Positions 27,171 through 35,152 of a stretch of DNA of 64,000 bases are shown one piece after another (the stretch's first letter is position 1; each line of letters opens with the position of its first letter). The notes under the pieces are model-generated. The model ran no database searches, was not told where the DNA came from, and saw only the letters and a list, made by a program, of their open reading frames with translations. A program made the translations under genes and the position numbers. The DNA is from Actinomycetes bacterium (lineage in GTDB: Bacteria; Actinomycetota; Acidimicrobiia; Acidimicrobiales; RAAP-2): positions 1 through 64,000 of the forward strand of contig JAJZVL010000002.1 of assembly GCA_021845725.1 (NCBI GenBank), read 5' to 3'.

Positions 27171-28565
27171 TCAGCGGCGCACGATCGTCCCGTCGGGCCC
27201 GTCCTCCACCGTCCAACCGGCTGCGACGAGCTCGTCGCGCAGCGCGTCCGCACGCTCGAAGTCGCGCGCTCGGCGCGCTGCGTCACGCTCGGAGACGAGC
27301 CTCTCGGTCGCCTCGTCGACCTCGCCGGCGGTGCCACGCAGGCGGAGCCCCAGCGCGCCGCACAGCAGGGCGACCGTGGAACCGAGACGCTGCGCGGCTG
27401 GCATCTCACCGGCGTCTGCGGCCGCGTGCGCGCGGTTCACCAGCTCGAAGACGAGCCCCATCGCCGCTGCAGTGTCGAGATCGTCGTCCATGTGGGCGCA
27501 GAAGCGTGAGACCGCATCCTGGTCCACCCCGGCCGGCGCGGCGGCGACCGAGTGCTCGCGCACGACTGGGCTGCCCATCGAGTCGGCCAGCGACAGCCGG
27601 CGCGCCAGCGCGTCGAGCCGGTCGAGTGCTTTCTCCGCATCCGCGATCGTCTCGGGGGTCACCTCGATGGGCGACGAGTAGTGTGCACGCACGACGAGGA
27701 GCCGGTAGGCGCGAGCATCGCCGCGCTCGAGGAGCTCGGCGATCGTCGTGAAGTTCTCGAGAGACTTCGACATCTTCTCGCCGCCGACCGTCACCCAGCC
27801 GTTGTGCAGCCAATGGTGGGCGAAGTCCTTCCCCACTGCGACGGCCTGGGCGCGCTCGTTCTCGTGGTGAGGGAAGATCAGGTCCTGGCCGCCGCCGTGC
27901 AGGTCGAAGCCCTCGCCGAGCAGGCTGAGCGACATCACGACGCACTCGGTGTGCCACCCAGGACGTCCCTCGCCCCAAGGGGAGGGCCACGTGGGCTCGC
28001 CGGGCTTGGCCTTCTTCCACAGGGCGAAGTCGAGCGGCGAGCGCTTCTGCGCGGAGCTCTCCACGCGTGCCCCTGCTCGCAGCGACTCGAGCGGCTGGTG
28101 CGCGAGCAATCCATACCCGTCGATCGTGTCCACCTGCAAGTAGACCCCATCGTCGGTCTCGTAGGCCGAGCCTCGGGCGACGAGCTCGGCGACGAGATCG
28201 ACCATGCCCTGGATGTAGGCCGTCGCATGGGGCACGGCGGTCGGACGGAGCACCTCCAGGGCGTCCATGGCCTCCCACCATCGGGCCTCGTACTCGGCCG
28301 CGATCTCCGACTCCCGGCGCCCTTCCCGGGCCGCGCGCTCGATGATGTGGTCGTCGATGTCGGTGACGTTGGAGACGTGCACCACGTCGAGCCCGGTGAA
28401 CGTGAGGTACCGGCGCAGGACGTCGAAGACCAGCATGAAGCGCCCGTGGCCAAGGTGCGGCACTTCGTAGACGGTCGGCCCGCAGACGTACATCGAGAAG
28501 CGGCCGGAGTCGCGCAGCGCCAACGGGCGGACCGAGCCGGTGGCCGTGTCGTGGAGCCGCAGCAT
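27171..28565 (-). CDS. cysS: Cysteinyl-tRNA synthetase
   Basis: A 464-residue class I synthetase charging tRNA-Cys. YVCGPTVYEVPHLGHGR contains the zinc Cys and the HIGH-equivalent HLGH; WHTECVVM and GGGQDLIFPHHENE supply the other zinc ligands; the KMSKS loop is GEKMSKSLENF. The C-terminal DALR-type region and the short winged part (DALRDELVAAGWTVEDGPDG) are present, so this is CysRS rather than the mycothiol ligase MshC, which ends earlier. It is divergent from valS with only 20 bp between the two ATG codons. Confidence 0.94.
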   Translation of the reverse strand: MLRLHDTATGSVRPLALRDSGRFSMYVCGPTVYEVPHLGHGRFMLVFDVLRRYLTFTGLDVVHVSNVTDIDDHIIERAAREGRRESEIAAEYEARWWEAMDALEVLRPTAVPHATAYIQGMVDLVAELVARGSAYETDDGVYLQVDTIDGYGLLAHQPLESLRAGARVESSAQKRSPLDFALWKKAKPGEPTWPSPWGEGRPGWHTECVVMSLSLLGEGFDLHGGGQDLIFPHHENERAQAVAVGKDFAHHWLHNGWVTVGGEKMSKSLENFTTIAELLERGDARAYRLLVVRAHYSSPIEVTPETIADAEKALDRLDALARRLSLADSMGSPVVREHSVAAAPAGVDQDAVSRFCAHMDDDLDTAAAMGLVFELVNRAHAAADAGEMPAAQRLGSTVALLCGALGLRLRGTAGEVDEATERLVSERDAARRARDFERADALRDELVAAGWTVEDGPDGTIVRR

Positions 28566-28585
28566 GAAGGTACGGTAACGCAGTC
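28566..28585. promoter_or_regulatory. 20-bp divergent gap between cysS and valS with overlapping -10-like hexamers
   Basis: Reading toward valS, TACGGT (28571-28576) ends 9 bp before the ATG; reading toward cysS, TACCGT (28577-28572) ends 6 bp before its ATG. Both fit the TAnnnT form of actinobacterial -10 elements at the spacing expected for leaderless transcripts. No ribosome-binding site fits in the gap for either gene. Confidence 0.45.
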
Positions 28586-31321
28586 ATGTCCGCTCCGAGC
28601 GAAGAGCCCGAGACCACCCGGCCGTCACCCGACGAGACGCACGACACGCGCGCGGTGCCCGCGGTGCGCGCGGTGCGCATCCCGGACAAGCCGACCGTCG
28701 ACGGCTTGGAGACGAAGTGGGGCGAGGTGTGGGAGGCGACCGGCACCTACCGGTTCGACGGGGACGCCCCCTCCGGGCGGGTCTTCGCCATCGACACGCC
28801 CCCTCCCACGGTGTCCGGCGCGCTCCACATCGGGCACGCGATGTCCTACACCCACACCGACGTCACCGCGAGGTTCCAGCGCATGCGCGGGAAGGCCGTG
28901 CTGTACCCGATGGGGTGGGACGACAACGGGCTCCCCACCGAGCGCCGAGTGCAGAACTACTTCGGCGTGCGCTGCGACCCCGACCTCCCCTATGACCCCG
29001 GGTTCGAGCCGCCGCCGCAGCCCGGCAAGGAGCTCCTCGCGATCTCCCGGCCGAATTTCGTCGAGCTCTGCCACCGCCTGACCGCCGAGGACGAGCGTGC
29101 CTTCGAGCACCTCTGGCGGACGCTGGGTCTCTCGGTGGACTGGAGCCGCACCTACACCACCATCGGAGACGTCGCGCGCAGGGCGTCTCAGCGGGCGTTC
29201 CTCCGCATGCTCGAACGCGGCGAGGTCTACCACCACGAGGCCCCGACCCTCTGGGACGTCGACTTCGGCACGGCGGTCTCGCAAGCCGAGCTCGAAGACC
29301 GGGAACGTCCGGGCGCCTACCACCGGATCCGCTTCAGGCTGGTGGACCTCGACAGCCCCTCTTCGGTCGAGATCGAGACGACGCGGCCCGAGCTCCTCCC
29401 TGCCTGCGTGGCGCTTGTCGCGCACCCCGACGACGCCCGCTACCGCCCGCTGTTCGGGCACACCGCGTCCACCCCGCTCTTCGGCGTGCACGTGCCTGTG
29501 CTCGCGCACCCGCTCGCCGACCCCGAGAAGGGGACCGGGATCGCGATGGTCTGCACCTTCGGCGACACGACCGACATCGCGTGGTGGCGAGAGCTCGAGC
29601 TGCCCACGCGCACGGTGATCGGGCGCGACGGACGCCTCGAGCCCGTACCGTGGGGTGCCCCGGGCTGGGAGTCCGACGACCTCGACCGTGCGCTCAGCGC
29701 GTACGGCGAGCTGGTCGGCCGCACCGTCCGGCAGGCTCAGGAGCACATCGTGGAGCTCCTGGCCCGCTCGGGCGACCTCGTCGGAGAGCCCCGCCCGATC
29801 ACCCACCCGGTCAAGTTCTACGAGAAAGGCGAGCACCCCCTCGAGATCGTCTCGTCGCGCCAGTGGTTCGTGCGGACCCTGCGCCTGCGGGAGCGACTCC
29901 TGCGGCGCGGCGACGAGCTCCGGTGGCATCCCCCGTTCATGGCGCACCGCTACCGCGCGTGGGTCGAGGGCCTGAACAGCGACTGGAACATCAGCCGCCA
30001 GAGGTTCTTCGGGGTTCCATTCCCGGTGTGGTACGCAGTCGATGACGACGGCACCGTGCGCTACGACGCGCCGCTGGTCCCCTCCGAGGGCTGCCTGCCC
30101 GTCGACCCTTCGACCGACGCCCCCGACGGCTGGGACCCGGACCGGCGCGGCCAGCCCGGTGGGTTCGTTGGCGACCCCGACGTGATGGACACCTGGGCGA
30201 CGTCGTCGCTCACGCCCATGATCGCAGGGGGATGGGAGGAAGACCCCGACCTCTTCGCCCGGGTCTTTCCCTTCGACCTGCGCCCGCAGGCGCACGAGAT
30301 CATCAGGACCTGGCTCTTCTCCAGCGTGGTGCGCTCCGAGCTCGAGCTCGGGGTGCTCCCATGGACCGACGCCGCCATCTCCGGCTTCGTCGTGGACCCC
30401 GATCGAAAGAAAATGTCCAAGTCCAAGGGCAATGCGACGACGCCGCTGCCCTACCTCGAACGCCACGGGGCCGACGCCGTCCGCTACTGGGCGGCCAGCG
30501 GCAAGCTCGGCACCGACACCGCCCTCGACGAGGGACAGATGAAGGTCGGGCGGCGCCTCGCGATCAAGATCCTCAACGCGTCGAAGTTCGTGCTCGGACG
30601 CGTGGGCGACGCAGGAGACGCAGACGGGACGGCACACGCCGGGAAGGACGGTCAGCTGCTCGGCCCGCGCGTCACCGAGCCGATCGACCGGGACCTCCTG
30701 CGCCGACTCGGAGGCGTCGTCCAAGAGGCGACCAGCGCGCTCACCGGCTACGACCACTCGCGCGCGCTCGAAACGACCGAGAGCTTCTTCTGGTCGTTCT
30801 GCGACGACTACCTCGAGCTCGTGAAGCTTCGCTCCTACGGCGAGCCGGGCGACGCTGCGGCCGCTTCGGCGCGAACGACCCTCTCCCTCGCCCTGTCCGT
30901 GCAGCTCCGCCTCTTCGCTCCCTTCCTCCCGTACGTCACCGAGGAGGTCTGGAGCTGGTGGCAGACGGGCTCGGTCCATCTCGAGCCCTGGCCGGACGTC
31001 TCCGTGGAGCTCGCACCGCTCGTACGCAGCGCCAAGCGCGAACCCGGTCACGACGAGGCGGTCATCGACTGGGGCGAGGCCCCGGTGCTCGACGACGTCT
31101 CGGCCGTCCTGGCAGCGGTCCGCAAGGAGAAGACCACCCAGAAGAGGTCGATGCGGGCACGGGTTGCCAGCCTCACGGTGGTCGACCGCGCGGAGCGCCT
31201 GGAGCGCCTGCGCTCGGCACGCAGCGATCTTCTCGATGCCGGCGGCGTCGAGCCCGGCGGGCTCGTCCTGGAAGAGGGCGAGCCTTCGTCGATATCGGTC
31301 GTCCTCGACTCCAGCGCGTAG
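28586..31321 (+). CDS. valS: Valyl-tRNA synthetase, archaeal-like type
   Basis: A 911-residue class I synthetase charging tRNA-Val. The HIGH region is TPPPTVSGALHIGHAM (HIGH at residues 81-84) and the KMSKS loop is DRKKMSKSKGN near residue 610. The editing domain lies between (ETTRPELLPACVALVAHPDD). The forms PPPTVSG and MGWDDNGLPTERRVQNYFGV are those of the archaeal/Rickettsia-like ValRS branch, whereas most bacteria have PPPNVTG; a typical bacterial C-terminal coiled coil is not evident. The start is ATG at 28586. Confidence 0.93.
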   Translation: MSAPSEEPETTRPSPDETHDTRAVPAVRAVRIPDKPTVDGLETKWGEVWEATGTYRFDGDAPSGRVFAIDTPPPTVSGALHIGHAMSYTHTDVTARFQRMRGKAVLYPMGWDDNGLPTERRVQNYFGVRCDPDLPYDPGFEPPPQPGKELLAISRPNFVELCHRLTAEDERAFEHLWRTLGLSVDWSRTYTTIGDVARRASQRAFLRMLERGEVYHHEAPTLWDVDFGTAVSQAELEDRERPGAYHRIRFRLVDLDSPSSVEIETTRPELLPACVALVAHPDDARYRPLFGHTASTPLFGVHVPVLAHPLADPEKGTGIAMVCTFGDTTDIAWWRELELPTRTVIGRDGRLEPVPWGAPGWESDDLDRALSAYGELVGRTVRQAQEHIVELLARSGDLVGEPRPITHPVKFYEKGEHPLEIVSSRQWFVRTLRLRERLLRRGDELRWHPPFMAHRYRAWVEGLNSDWNISRQRFFGVPFPVWYAVDDDGTVRYDAPLVPSEGCLPVDPSTDAPDGWDPDRRGQPGGFVGDPDVMDTWATSSLTPMIAGGWEEDPDLFARVFPFDLRPQAHEIIRTWLFSSVVRSELELGVLPWTDAAISGFVVDPDRKKMSKSKGNATTPLPYLERHGADAVRYWAASGKLGTDTALDEGQMKVGRRLAIKILNASKFVLGRVGDAGDADGTAHAGKDGQLLGPRVTEPIDRDLLRRLGGVVQEATSALTGYDHSRALETTESFFWSFCDDYLELVKLRSYGEPGDAAAASARTTLSLALSVQLRLFAPFLPYVTEEVWSWWQTGSVHLEPWPDVSVELAPLVRSAKREPGHDEAVIDWGEAPVLDDVSAVLAAVRKEKTTQKRSMRARVASLTVVDRAERLERLRSARSDLLDAGGVEPGGLVLEEGEPSSISVVLDSSA

Positions 31322-31394
31322 GGTTCCCATGGGGGCTCCCTCGGCGAACGCAGGGCCGGACCTCGGCATGTGGGCGAGCGGGGATGCGGGACTG

Positions 31395-31419
31395 GGGTAT
31401 AGGAGTGACCTGCGGAGGA
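31395..31419 (+). promoter_or_regulatory. Possible sigma-B/F type -10 and downstream ribosome-binding site
   Basis: GGGTAT at 31395-31400 matches the -10 hexamer used by sigma-B/F family factors, and GGAGGA follows at 31414-31419 in front of a small frame. No matching GTTT-type -35 is found at the expected distance, so the promoter call is weak. Position ahead of a sigma-factor operon would fit autoregulation. Confidence 0.25.
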
Positions 31420-31426
31420 CTCGCCC

Positions 31427-31531
31427 ATGAGCAGTCGAGGTTGCACGCACGCGTCAGTGGCCAAGGCTCGCCCTCGCGGCGTTTCCGCCACGCGGGTCCC
31501 GAAGCGGCCCGCGTCGGAAGAACCGAGGTAA
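31427..31531 (+). CDS. Candidate small protein (34 aa) ahead of the partner-switching operon
   Basis: ATG at 31427 has GGAGGA 7 nt upstream and the frame closes at TAA 31529-31531, 28 bp before the anti-sigma antagonist start. The product is strongly basic (many Arg and Lys, one Cys) and has no recognised domain. It could be a leader peptide, a small regulator or chance. The good ribosome-binding site is the main support. Confidence 0.3.
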   Translation: MSSRGCTHASVAKARPRGVSATRVPKRPASEEPR

Positions 31532-31559
31532 GAGGACGAGGTAAAGGAGCGGTAACCGA

Positions 31560-31913
31560 ATGGACCAGACCTTCAAGATCGGGGACGAGGAGGCCGACGG
31601 CATCCCGGTCGTCTCGCCGGCCGGCGAGATCGACGTCGCCACCGCGCCACCGCTGCGCGACCGTCTGCAGGCGCTCAGCGCCTCGGGCAAGCCGACCGTC
31701 GTCGTGAACCTCCTCGGGGTCACCTTTCTCGACTCCACCGCGCTCGGGGTGCTGGTTGCCGCGCTCAAGCGCAGCCGCGAGGCCGGCGGCGACCTCCCCC
31801 TCGTCATCGACGAGCCGCGCATCCTGAGGGTGTTCGAGATCACCGGCCTGACCGGCGTCTTCTCGATCTTCGGGAGCGTCGGAGCAGCGCTCGAGAGCGT
31901 GAGGCGCACATGA
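31560..31913 (+). CDS. Anti-sigma factor antagonist (STAS domain, RsbV-like)
   Basis: A 117-residue single STAS domain. The phosphorylation-site loop reads TFLDSTALGVLVAALKR, with the Ser after Asp as the residue that RsbW-type kinases phosphorylate. Unphosphorylated antagonist binds the anti-sigma factor and frees sigma. It is the first gene of a three-gene operon with an anti-sigma factor (ATGA overlap) and a sigma factor. AGGAG lies 9 nt before the ATG. Confidence 0.92.
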   Translation: MDQTFKIGDEEADGIPVVSPAGEIDVATAPPLRDRLQALSASGKPTVVVNLLGVTFLDSTALGVLVAALKRSREAGGDLPLVIDEPRILRVFEITGLTGVFSIFGSVGAALESVRRT

Positions 31914-32314
31914 GCGAGCGAAAGGCGGGCACCATCTCGGTCGAGCTCTCGATCCCGGTCCAGGCCGACCTCGTCGTGCTCGCGCGGCTGGCGGCCGCGA
32001 CGCTCGCAAGTCGCGCCGGGTTCGGGGTCGAAGACATCGAGGACCTGCGGCTGGCGGTCGAGGAGCTGTGCCTCTCGCTCGTCGAAGGGCGCGAGGACGG
32101 CAGGCTCCATCTGAGCTACGAATGCGAAGGTGACGCGATCGAGGTGGCCTGCTGGTACGAGGACGACCACATGGCGAGCAGCGCGCGCCGGACGACAGCG
32201 GACGACCTTTCATTGAAGATCCTCGACGCACTCGTCGACGAGCACGGCCACCGGCTCCGGGATGGGCGCACCGGTGCCTGGTTGCGCAAGCGTCGATCCG
32301 ACAGGGCGGTTTGA
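31910..32314 (+). CDS. Anti-sigma factor, RsbW-like ATPase domain
   Basis: A 134-residue GHKL (HATPase) domain protein. The N-box region reads EDIEDLRLAVEELCLSLVEG, with the Glu that coordinates Mg-ATP in RsbW/SpoIIAB. The G-box is weakly conserved around DDLSLKILDALVDEH, so kinase activity is likely but less certain than sigma binding. It overlaps the antagonist gene by 4 bp and is followed 7 bp later by the sigma gene, giving the classical RsbV-RsbW-sigma order. Confidence 0.85.
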   Translation: MSERKAGTISVELSIPVQADLVVLARLAAATLASRAGFGVEDIEDLRLAVEELCLSLVEGREDGRLHLSYECEGDAIEVACWYEDDHMASSARRTTADDLSLKILDALVDEHGHRLRDGRTGAWLRKRRSDRAV

Positions 32315-32321
32315 CGATGAC

Positions 32322-33158
32322 ATGTTGACGGACGAGGCACCCAGCCAGGGGGATGGCACGAAGGCACTGTTCTTCGAGCTCGCCGCCAGCCGAGACCCTG
32401 CAGTCCGGGACCGGCTCGTCACCGCGCACCTCGGGCTCGCCCACCAGCTCGCGCGCCGCTACGTCAACCGTGGGGAGCCGTACGAGGACCTGGTGCAGGT
32501 GGCATCCCTCGCCATCGTGAAGTCGGTCGACCGTTTCGACCCACATCGGGGCATCGAGTTCACGACCTTCGCGACGCGCACGGTGATCGGAGAGCTGAAG
32601 CGCCACTTCCGAGACAAGGGGTGGGCGGTCCGGGCCCCGCGCCGGGTGCAAGAGCTCTACCTCGAGCTCGGCAAGGCGACCGAGACGCTCTCGCAACAGC
32701 TCGGTCGCTCCCCGACCGTGAGCGAGCTCGCCACGGCCACGGGCGCGACGGAAGAAGCCGTTCTCGAGGCGCTCGAAGCCGGCCAGGGGTACCGAACGGC
32801 CTCGATCGACGCGACCGGACGCAACGAGGAGCCGCTCGCCTCCCACCTCGGCGGAGAGGACGCCTCGCTCGGCGCCATCGAAGACCGCGAGCTCCTCGCG
32901 CCGGCCCTTTCCGCGCTTGCGCCGCGTGAGCAGCTGATCCTCCAGCTTCGCTTCGCCTACGGCCTCACCCAGTCGGAGATCGCCGCTCGAGTCGGCATCA
33001 GCCAGATGCACGTCTCGCGGCTCCTCGCCGCAAGCCTGAAGCGACTGCGTTCGAGCGTCACCGAGGCCGGCGCCGGCTCCACCGATCGGGACGGACAGGC
33101 GGAGCCCGAGGTGCACAGAGCGTGTACTCCGGCGCACGAGGGCCGCGCCGCGTCATGA
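32322..33158 (+). CDS. RNA polymerase sigma factor, SigB/SigF/SigG family
   Basis: A 278-residue group 3 sigma-70 factor. Region 2: AHLGLAHQLARRYVNRGEP, YEDLVQVASLAIVKSVDRFD and GIEFTTFATRTVIGELKRHF. Region 3: QELYLELGKATETLSQQLGR. Region 4: LAPREQLILQLRFAYGLTQS followed by EIAARVGISQMHVSRLLAAS. It directs stress-response promoters in this family. ATG at 32322 lies 7 bp after the anti-sigma stop without its own clear ribosome-binding site, so translation is probably coupled. The last ~30 residues are a non-conserved tail. Confidence 0.92.
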   Translation: MLTDEAPSQGDGTKALFFELAASRDPAVRDRLVTAHLGLAHQLARRYVNRGEPYEDLVQVASLAIVKSVDRFDPHRGIEFTTFATRTVIGELKRHFRDKGWAVRAPRRVQELYLELGKATETLSQQLGRSPTVSELATATGATEEAVLEALEAGQGYRTASIDATGRNEEPLASHLGGEDASLGAIEDRELLAPALSALAPREQLILQLRFAYGLTQSEIAARVGISQMHVSRLLAASLKRLRSSVTEAGAGSTDRDGQAEPEVHRACTPAHEGRAAS

Positions 33159-33199
33159 TCCCCGGTCACCGTGTGCGGGCCGCCAGGGTGCCCGGGAGC

Positions 33200-33349
33200 A
33201 CCTCCCAATAGCGTCGAGCCGCCGCCCCGGGCAAGTTCGAGTAGTAGATGCTCCCCGAGCTCGAGACCAGCTCCGAACCGGCGCTGGCACACGACGCGTC
33301 CACCAACGCGCTGATCCGGCGCTACCGAGCACTCGAGCAGCACGGCTGA
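33200..33349 (+). pseudogene. pgi: Remnant of glucose-6-phosphate isomerase (C-terminus)
   Basis: From 33248 a short frame reads [20 protein letters not shown] then [13 protein letters not shown] and stops at 33347-33349. The run [13 protein letters not shown] is the conserved Pgi C-terminus (HDSSTNGLINRYK in E. coli), and ILPEL precedes it in intact enzymes. Just upstream, two TAG stops interrupt the frame and scattered pieces recall the QWGVELGK motif, but with lost bases. No further Pgi sequence remains before the sigma gene. It lies directly ahead of gnd and pgl, so it is best read as the decayed tail of a former pgi in the same sugar-phosphate cluster. Confidence 0.6.
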
Positions 33350-33429
33350 AGGTCGGCGCCGCCCCTCGCAGCTGGCACGGCTCCCGGGGCGCCGGGCGAC
33401 CTCGGTGGTGCCCGGCGTAGGGTGGCGTC

Positions 33430-34467
33430 ATGGCCACGAAGAACCCGATGCAGCTCGGCATGGTCGGCCTCGGCAGGATGGGCGCCAATCTGGTCCGACG
33501 CCTGATCCGAGACGGTCACCGCACCGTCGTCTTCGACGTCGACCCCCGCGCCGTCGAGGCGCTCGAGCCGGACGGTGCGACGGGTGCGTCCTCGCTCGCC
33601 GATCTCGCAGCCAAGCTCGACCCGCCGCGTGCGGTGTGGCTCATGCTGCCTGCGGCCATCGTGGGCTCGGCGCTCGACGAGCTCACCGACACGCTGGAAC
33701 CCGGCGACACGGTGATCGACGGAGGAAACTCCTACTACCGCGACGACATCGCTCGAGCGAAGGCGCTCTCAGGACGCGGCATCCACTTCGTCGACTGCGG
33801 GACGAGCGGCGGGGTGTGGGGGCTCGAGCGTGGCTACTGCCTCATGATCGGCGGCGAGGACGCCCCGGTTCGCAGGCTCGACCCGATCTTCAAGACGATC
33901 GCCCCGGGTCGCGCCAGTGCTCCGCTCACGCCCGGCAGATCGCGCGAGGACGGGACGGCGCCCGACGGCTACCTCCACTGCGGACCGAGCGGCGCGGGCC
34001 ACTTCGTGAAGATGGTCCACAACGGCATCGAGTACGCGATGATGGCCGGCATCGCCGAGGGACTGAGCATCATCGGGCACGCCGACGCGGGCACGAAGCC
34101 CCAGGAGACCGACGCGGAGACCGCGCCGCTGCGCGATCCCGAGGCGTACCGCTACTCGATCGACATCGCGGAGGTGGCAGAGGTGTGGCGGCGAGGTTCG
34201 GTCGTCGGGTCGTGGCTGCTCGACCTCGTGGCGGACGCGCTCGCACGAACAACCGAGCTCGCGCAGTTCGCCGGCCGCGTGTCGGACTCGGGGGAGGGCC
34301 GCTGGACGGTGCTCGCCGCGGTCGACGAGGGGGTGCCGGCGCCCGTGATCACTGCATCGCTCTTCGAGCGGTTCGAGTCACGCAGCCGCGGAGAGCTCAC
34401 GGGAAAGCTCCTCTCTGCGATGCGCAGCGAGTTCGGCGGTCACGCCGAGAAGCCTGCTGGACCGTAG
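33430..34467 (+). CDS. gnd: 6-phosphogluconate dehydrogenase, decarboxylating (short NAD-type)
   Basis: A 345-residue enzyme converting 6-phosphogluconate to ribulose 5-phosphate. Rossmann GLGRMGANLVRRLIRDGH at the N-terminus; catalytic and substrate residues in DGGNSYYRDD, TSGGVWGLERGYCLMIGG and CGPSGAGHFVKMVHNGIEY with the catalytic Lys. The length (about 300-350) marks the short GndA/GntZ class, which often uses NAD, rather than the 470-residue NADP enzyme. It lies 8 bp upstream of pgl in the same operon. Confidence 0.93.
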   Translation: MATKNPMQLGMVGLGRMGANLVRRLIRDGHRTVVFDVDPRAVEALEPDGATGASSLADLAAKLDPPRAVWLMLPAAIVGSALDELTDTLEPGDTVIDGGNSYYRDDIARAKALSGRGIHFVDCGTSGGVWGLERGYCLMIGGEDAPVRRLDPIFKTIAPGRASAPLTPGRSREDGTAPDGYLHCGPSGAGHFVKMVHNGIEYAMMAGIAEGLSIIGHADAGTKPQETDAETAPLRDPEAYRYSIDIAEVAEVWRRGSVVGSWLLDLVADALARTTELAQFAGRVSDSGEGRWTVLAAVDEGVPAPVITASLFERFESRSRGELTGKLLSAMRSEFGGHAEKPAGP

Positions 34468-34475
34468 GCCCGCCC

Positions 34476-35147
34476 GTGCACCACGAGCTGATCGTCTTCG
34501 ACGACCTCGGCGCGCTCTCCAGGGCCGCTGCCCGCTCCGTGGTCGACCTCGCCCACGAAGCGGTCGTCCAGGACGGCACGTTCCATTTCGCCGTGAGCGG
34601 CGGTACGACGCCCTGGCAGATGTTCGCCGTGCTGGTCACCTTGGACATGCCCTGGGAGCGCACGGTCATCTGGCAGGTCGACGAGCGCGTCGCGCCCGGA
34701 GACGACCCCGACCGCAATCTCGCGCACTTGCGCGAGGCGCTGGGAGACGAGGCGGCGACGGTGCGCCCGATGCCAGTGGAGGATGCCGATCTCGATGCCG
34801 CCGCCGCCCGCTACGGGGCTGCGCTGCCCCAGCAGCTGCACCTGGTGCACCTCGGCCTCGGCCCGGACGGCCACACGGCGTCCCTCGTCCCGACAGACCC
34901 CGTCCTCTCGGTGCAGGACCTCCCGGTAGCGCTCACCGCAGCCGCGTACAAAGGCCGGCGGCGCATGACGCTCACCTACCCGGGGATCAAGCGTGCTCGT
35001 CGCCTGCTGTGGCTCATCAGCGGCCCCGACAAGCGCTGGGCTCTCGAAAAGCTTCTCGCATCAGACCCCTCGATCCCCGCAGGGCGAGTGGAGGCAGGGT
35101 CGTCGGTCGTCATGGCCGACCGCCCCGCGGCGCCAGGCAACGCCTGA
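34476..35147 (+). CDS. pgl: 6-phosphogluconolactonase
   Basis: A 223-residue enzyme of the NagB/RpiA/PGL fold that hydrolyses 6-phosphogluconolactone. Motifs: FAVSGGTTPWQMFAVL (phosphate loop), WQVDERVAPGDDPDRNL and HLGLGPDGHTASLVP. GTG at 34476 begins the domain and follows the gnd stop by 8 bp. No zwf gene (glucose-6-phosphate dehydrogenase) is present in the window, so the lactone source must be encoded elsewhere. Confidence 0.92.
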   Translation: MHHELIVFDDLGALSRAAARSVVDLAHEAVVQDGTFHFAVSGGTTPWQMFAVLVTLDMPWERTVIWQVDERVAPGDDPDRNLAHLREALGDEAATVRPMPVEDADLDAAAARYGAALPQQLHLVHLGLGPDGHTASLVPTDPVLSVQDLPVALTAAAYKGRRRMTLTYPGIKRARRLLWLISGPDKRWALEKLLASDPSIPAGRVEAGSSVVMADRPAAPGNA

Positions 35148-35152
35148 CCTGA

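Noticed and set aside
28625-31450. 941-codon open frame antisense to valS
   Set aside because: Same artefact; no recognisable protein family, and valS is complete on the plus strand.
34370-34385. TTCGA-containing stretch resembling a tRNA T-loop
   Set aside because: It lies inside the gnd coding frame and no cloverleaf can be drawn around it. No tRNA was found elsewhere in the window.
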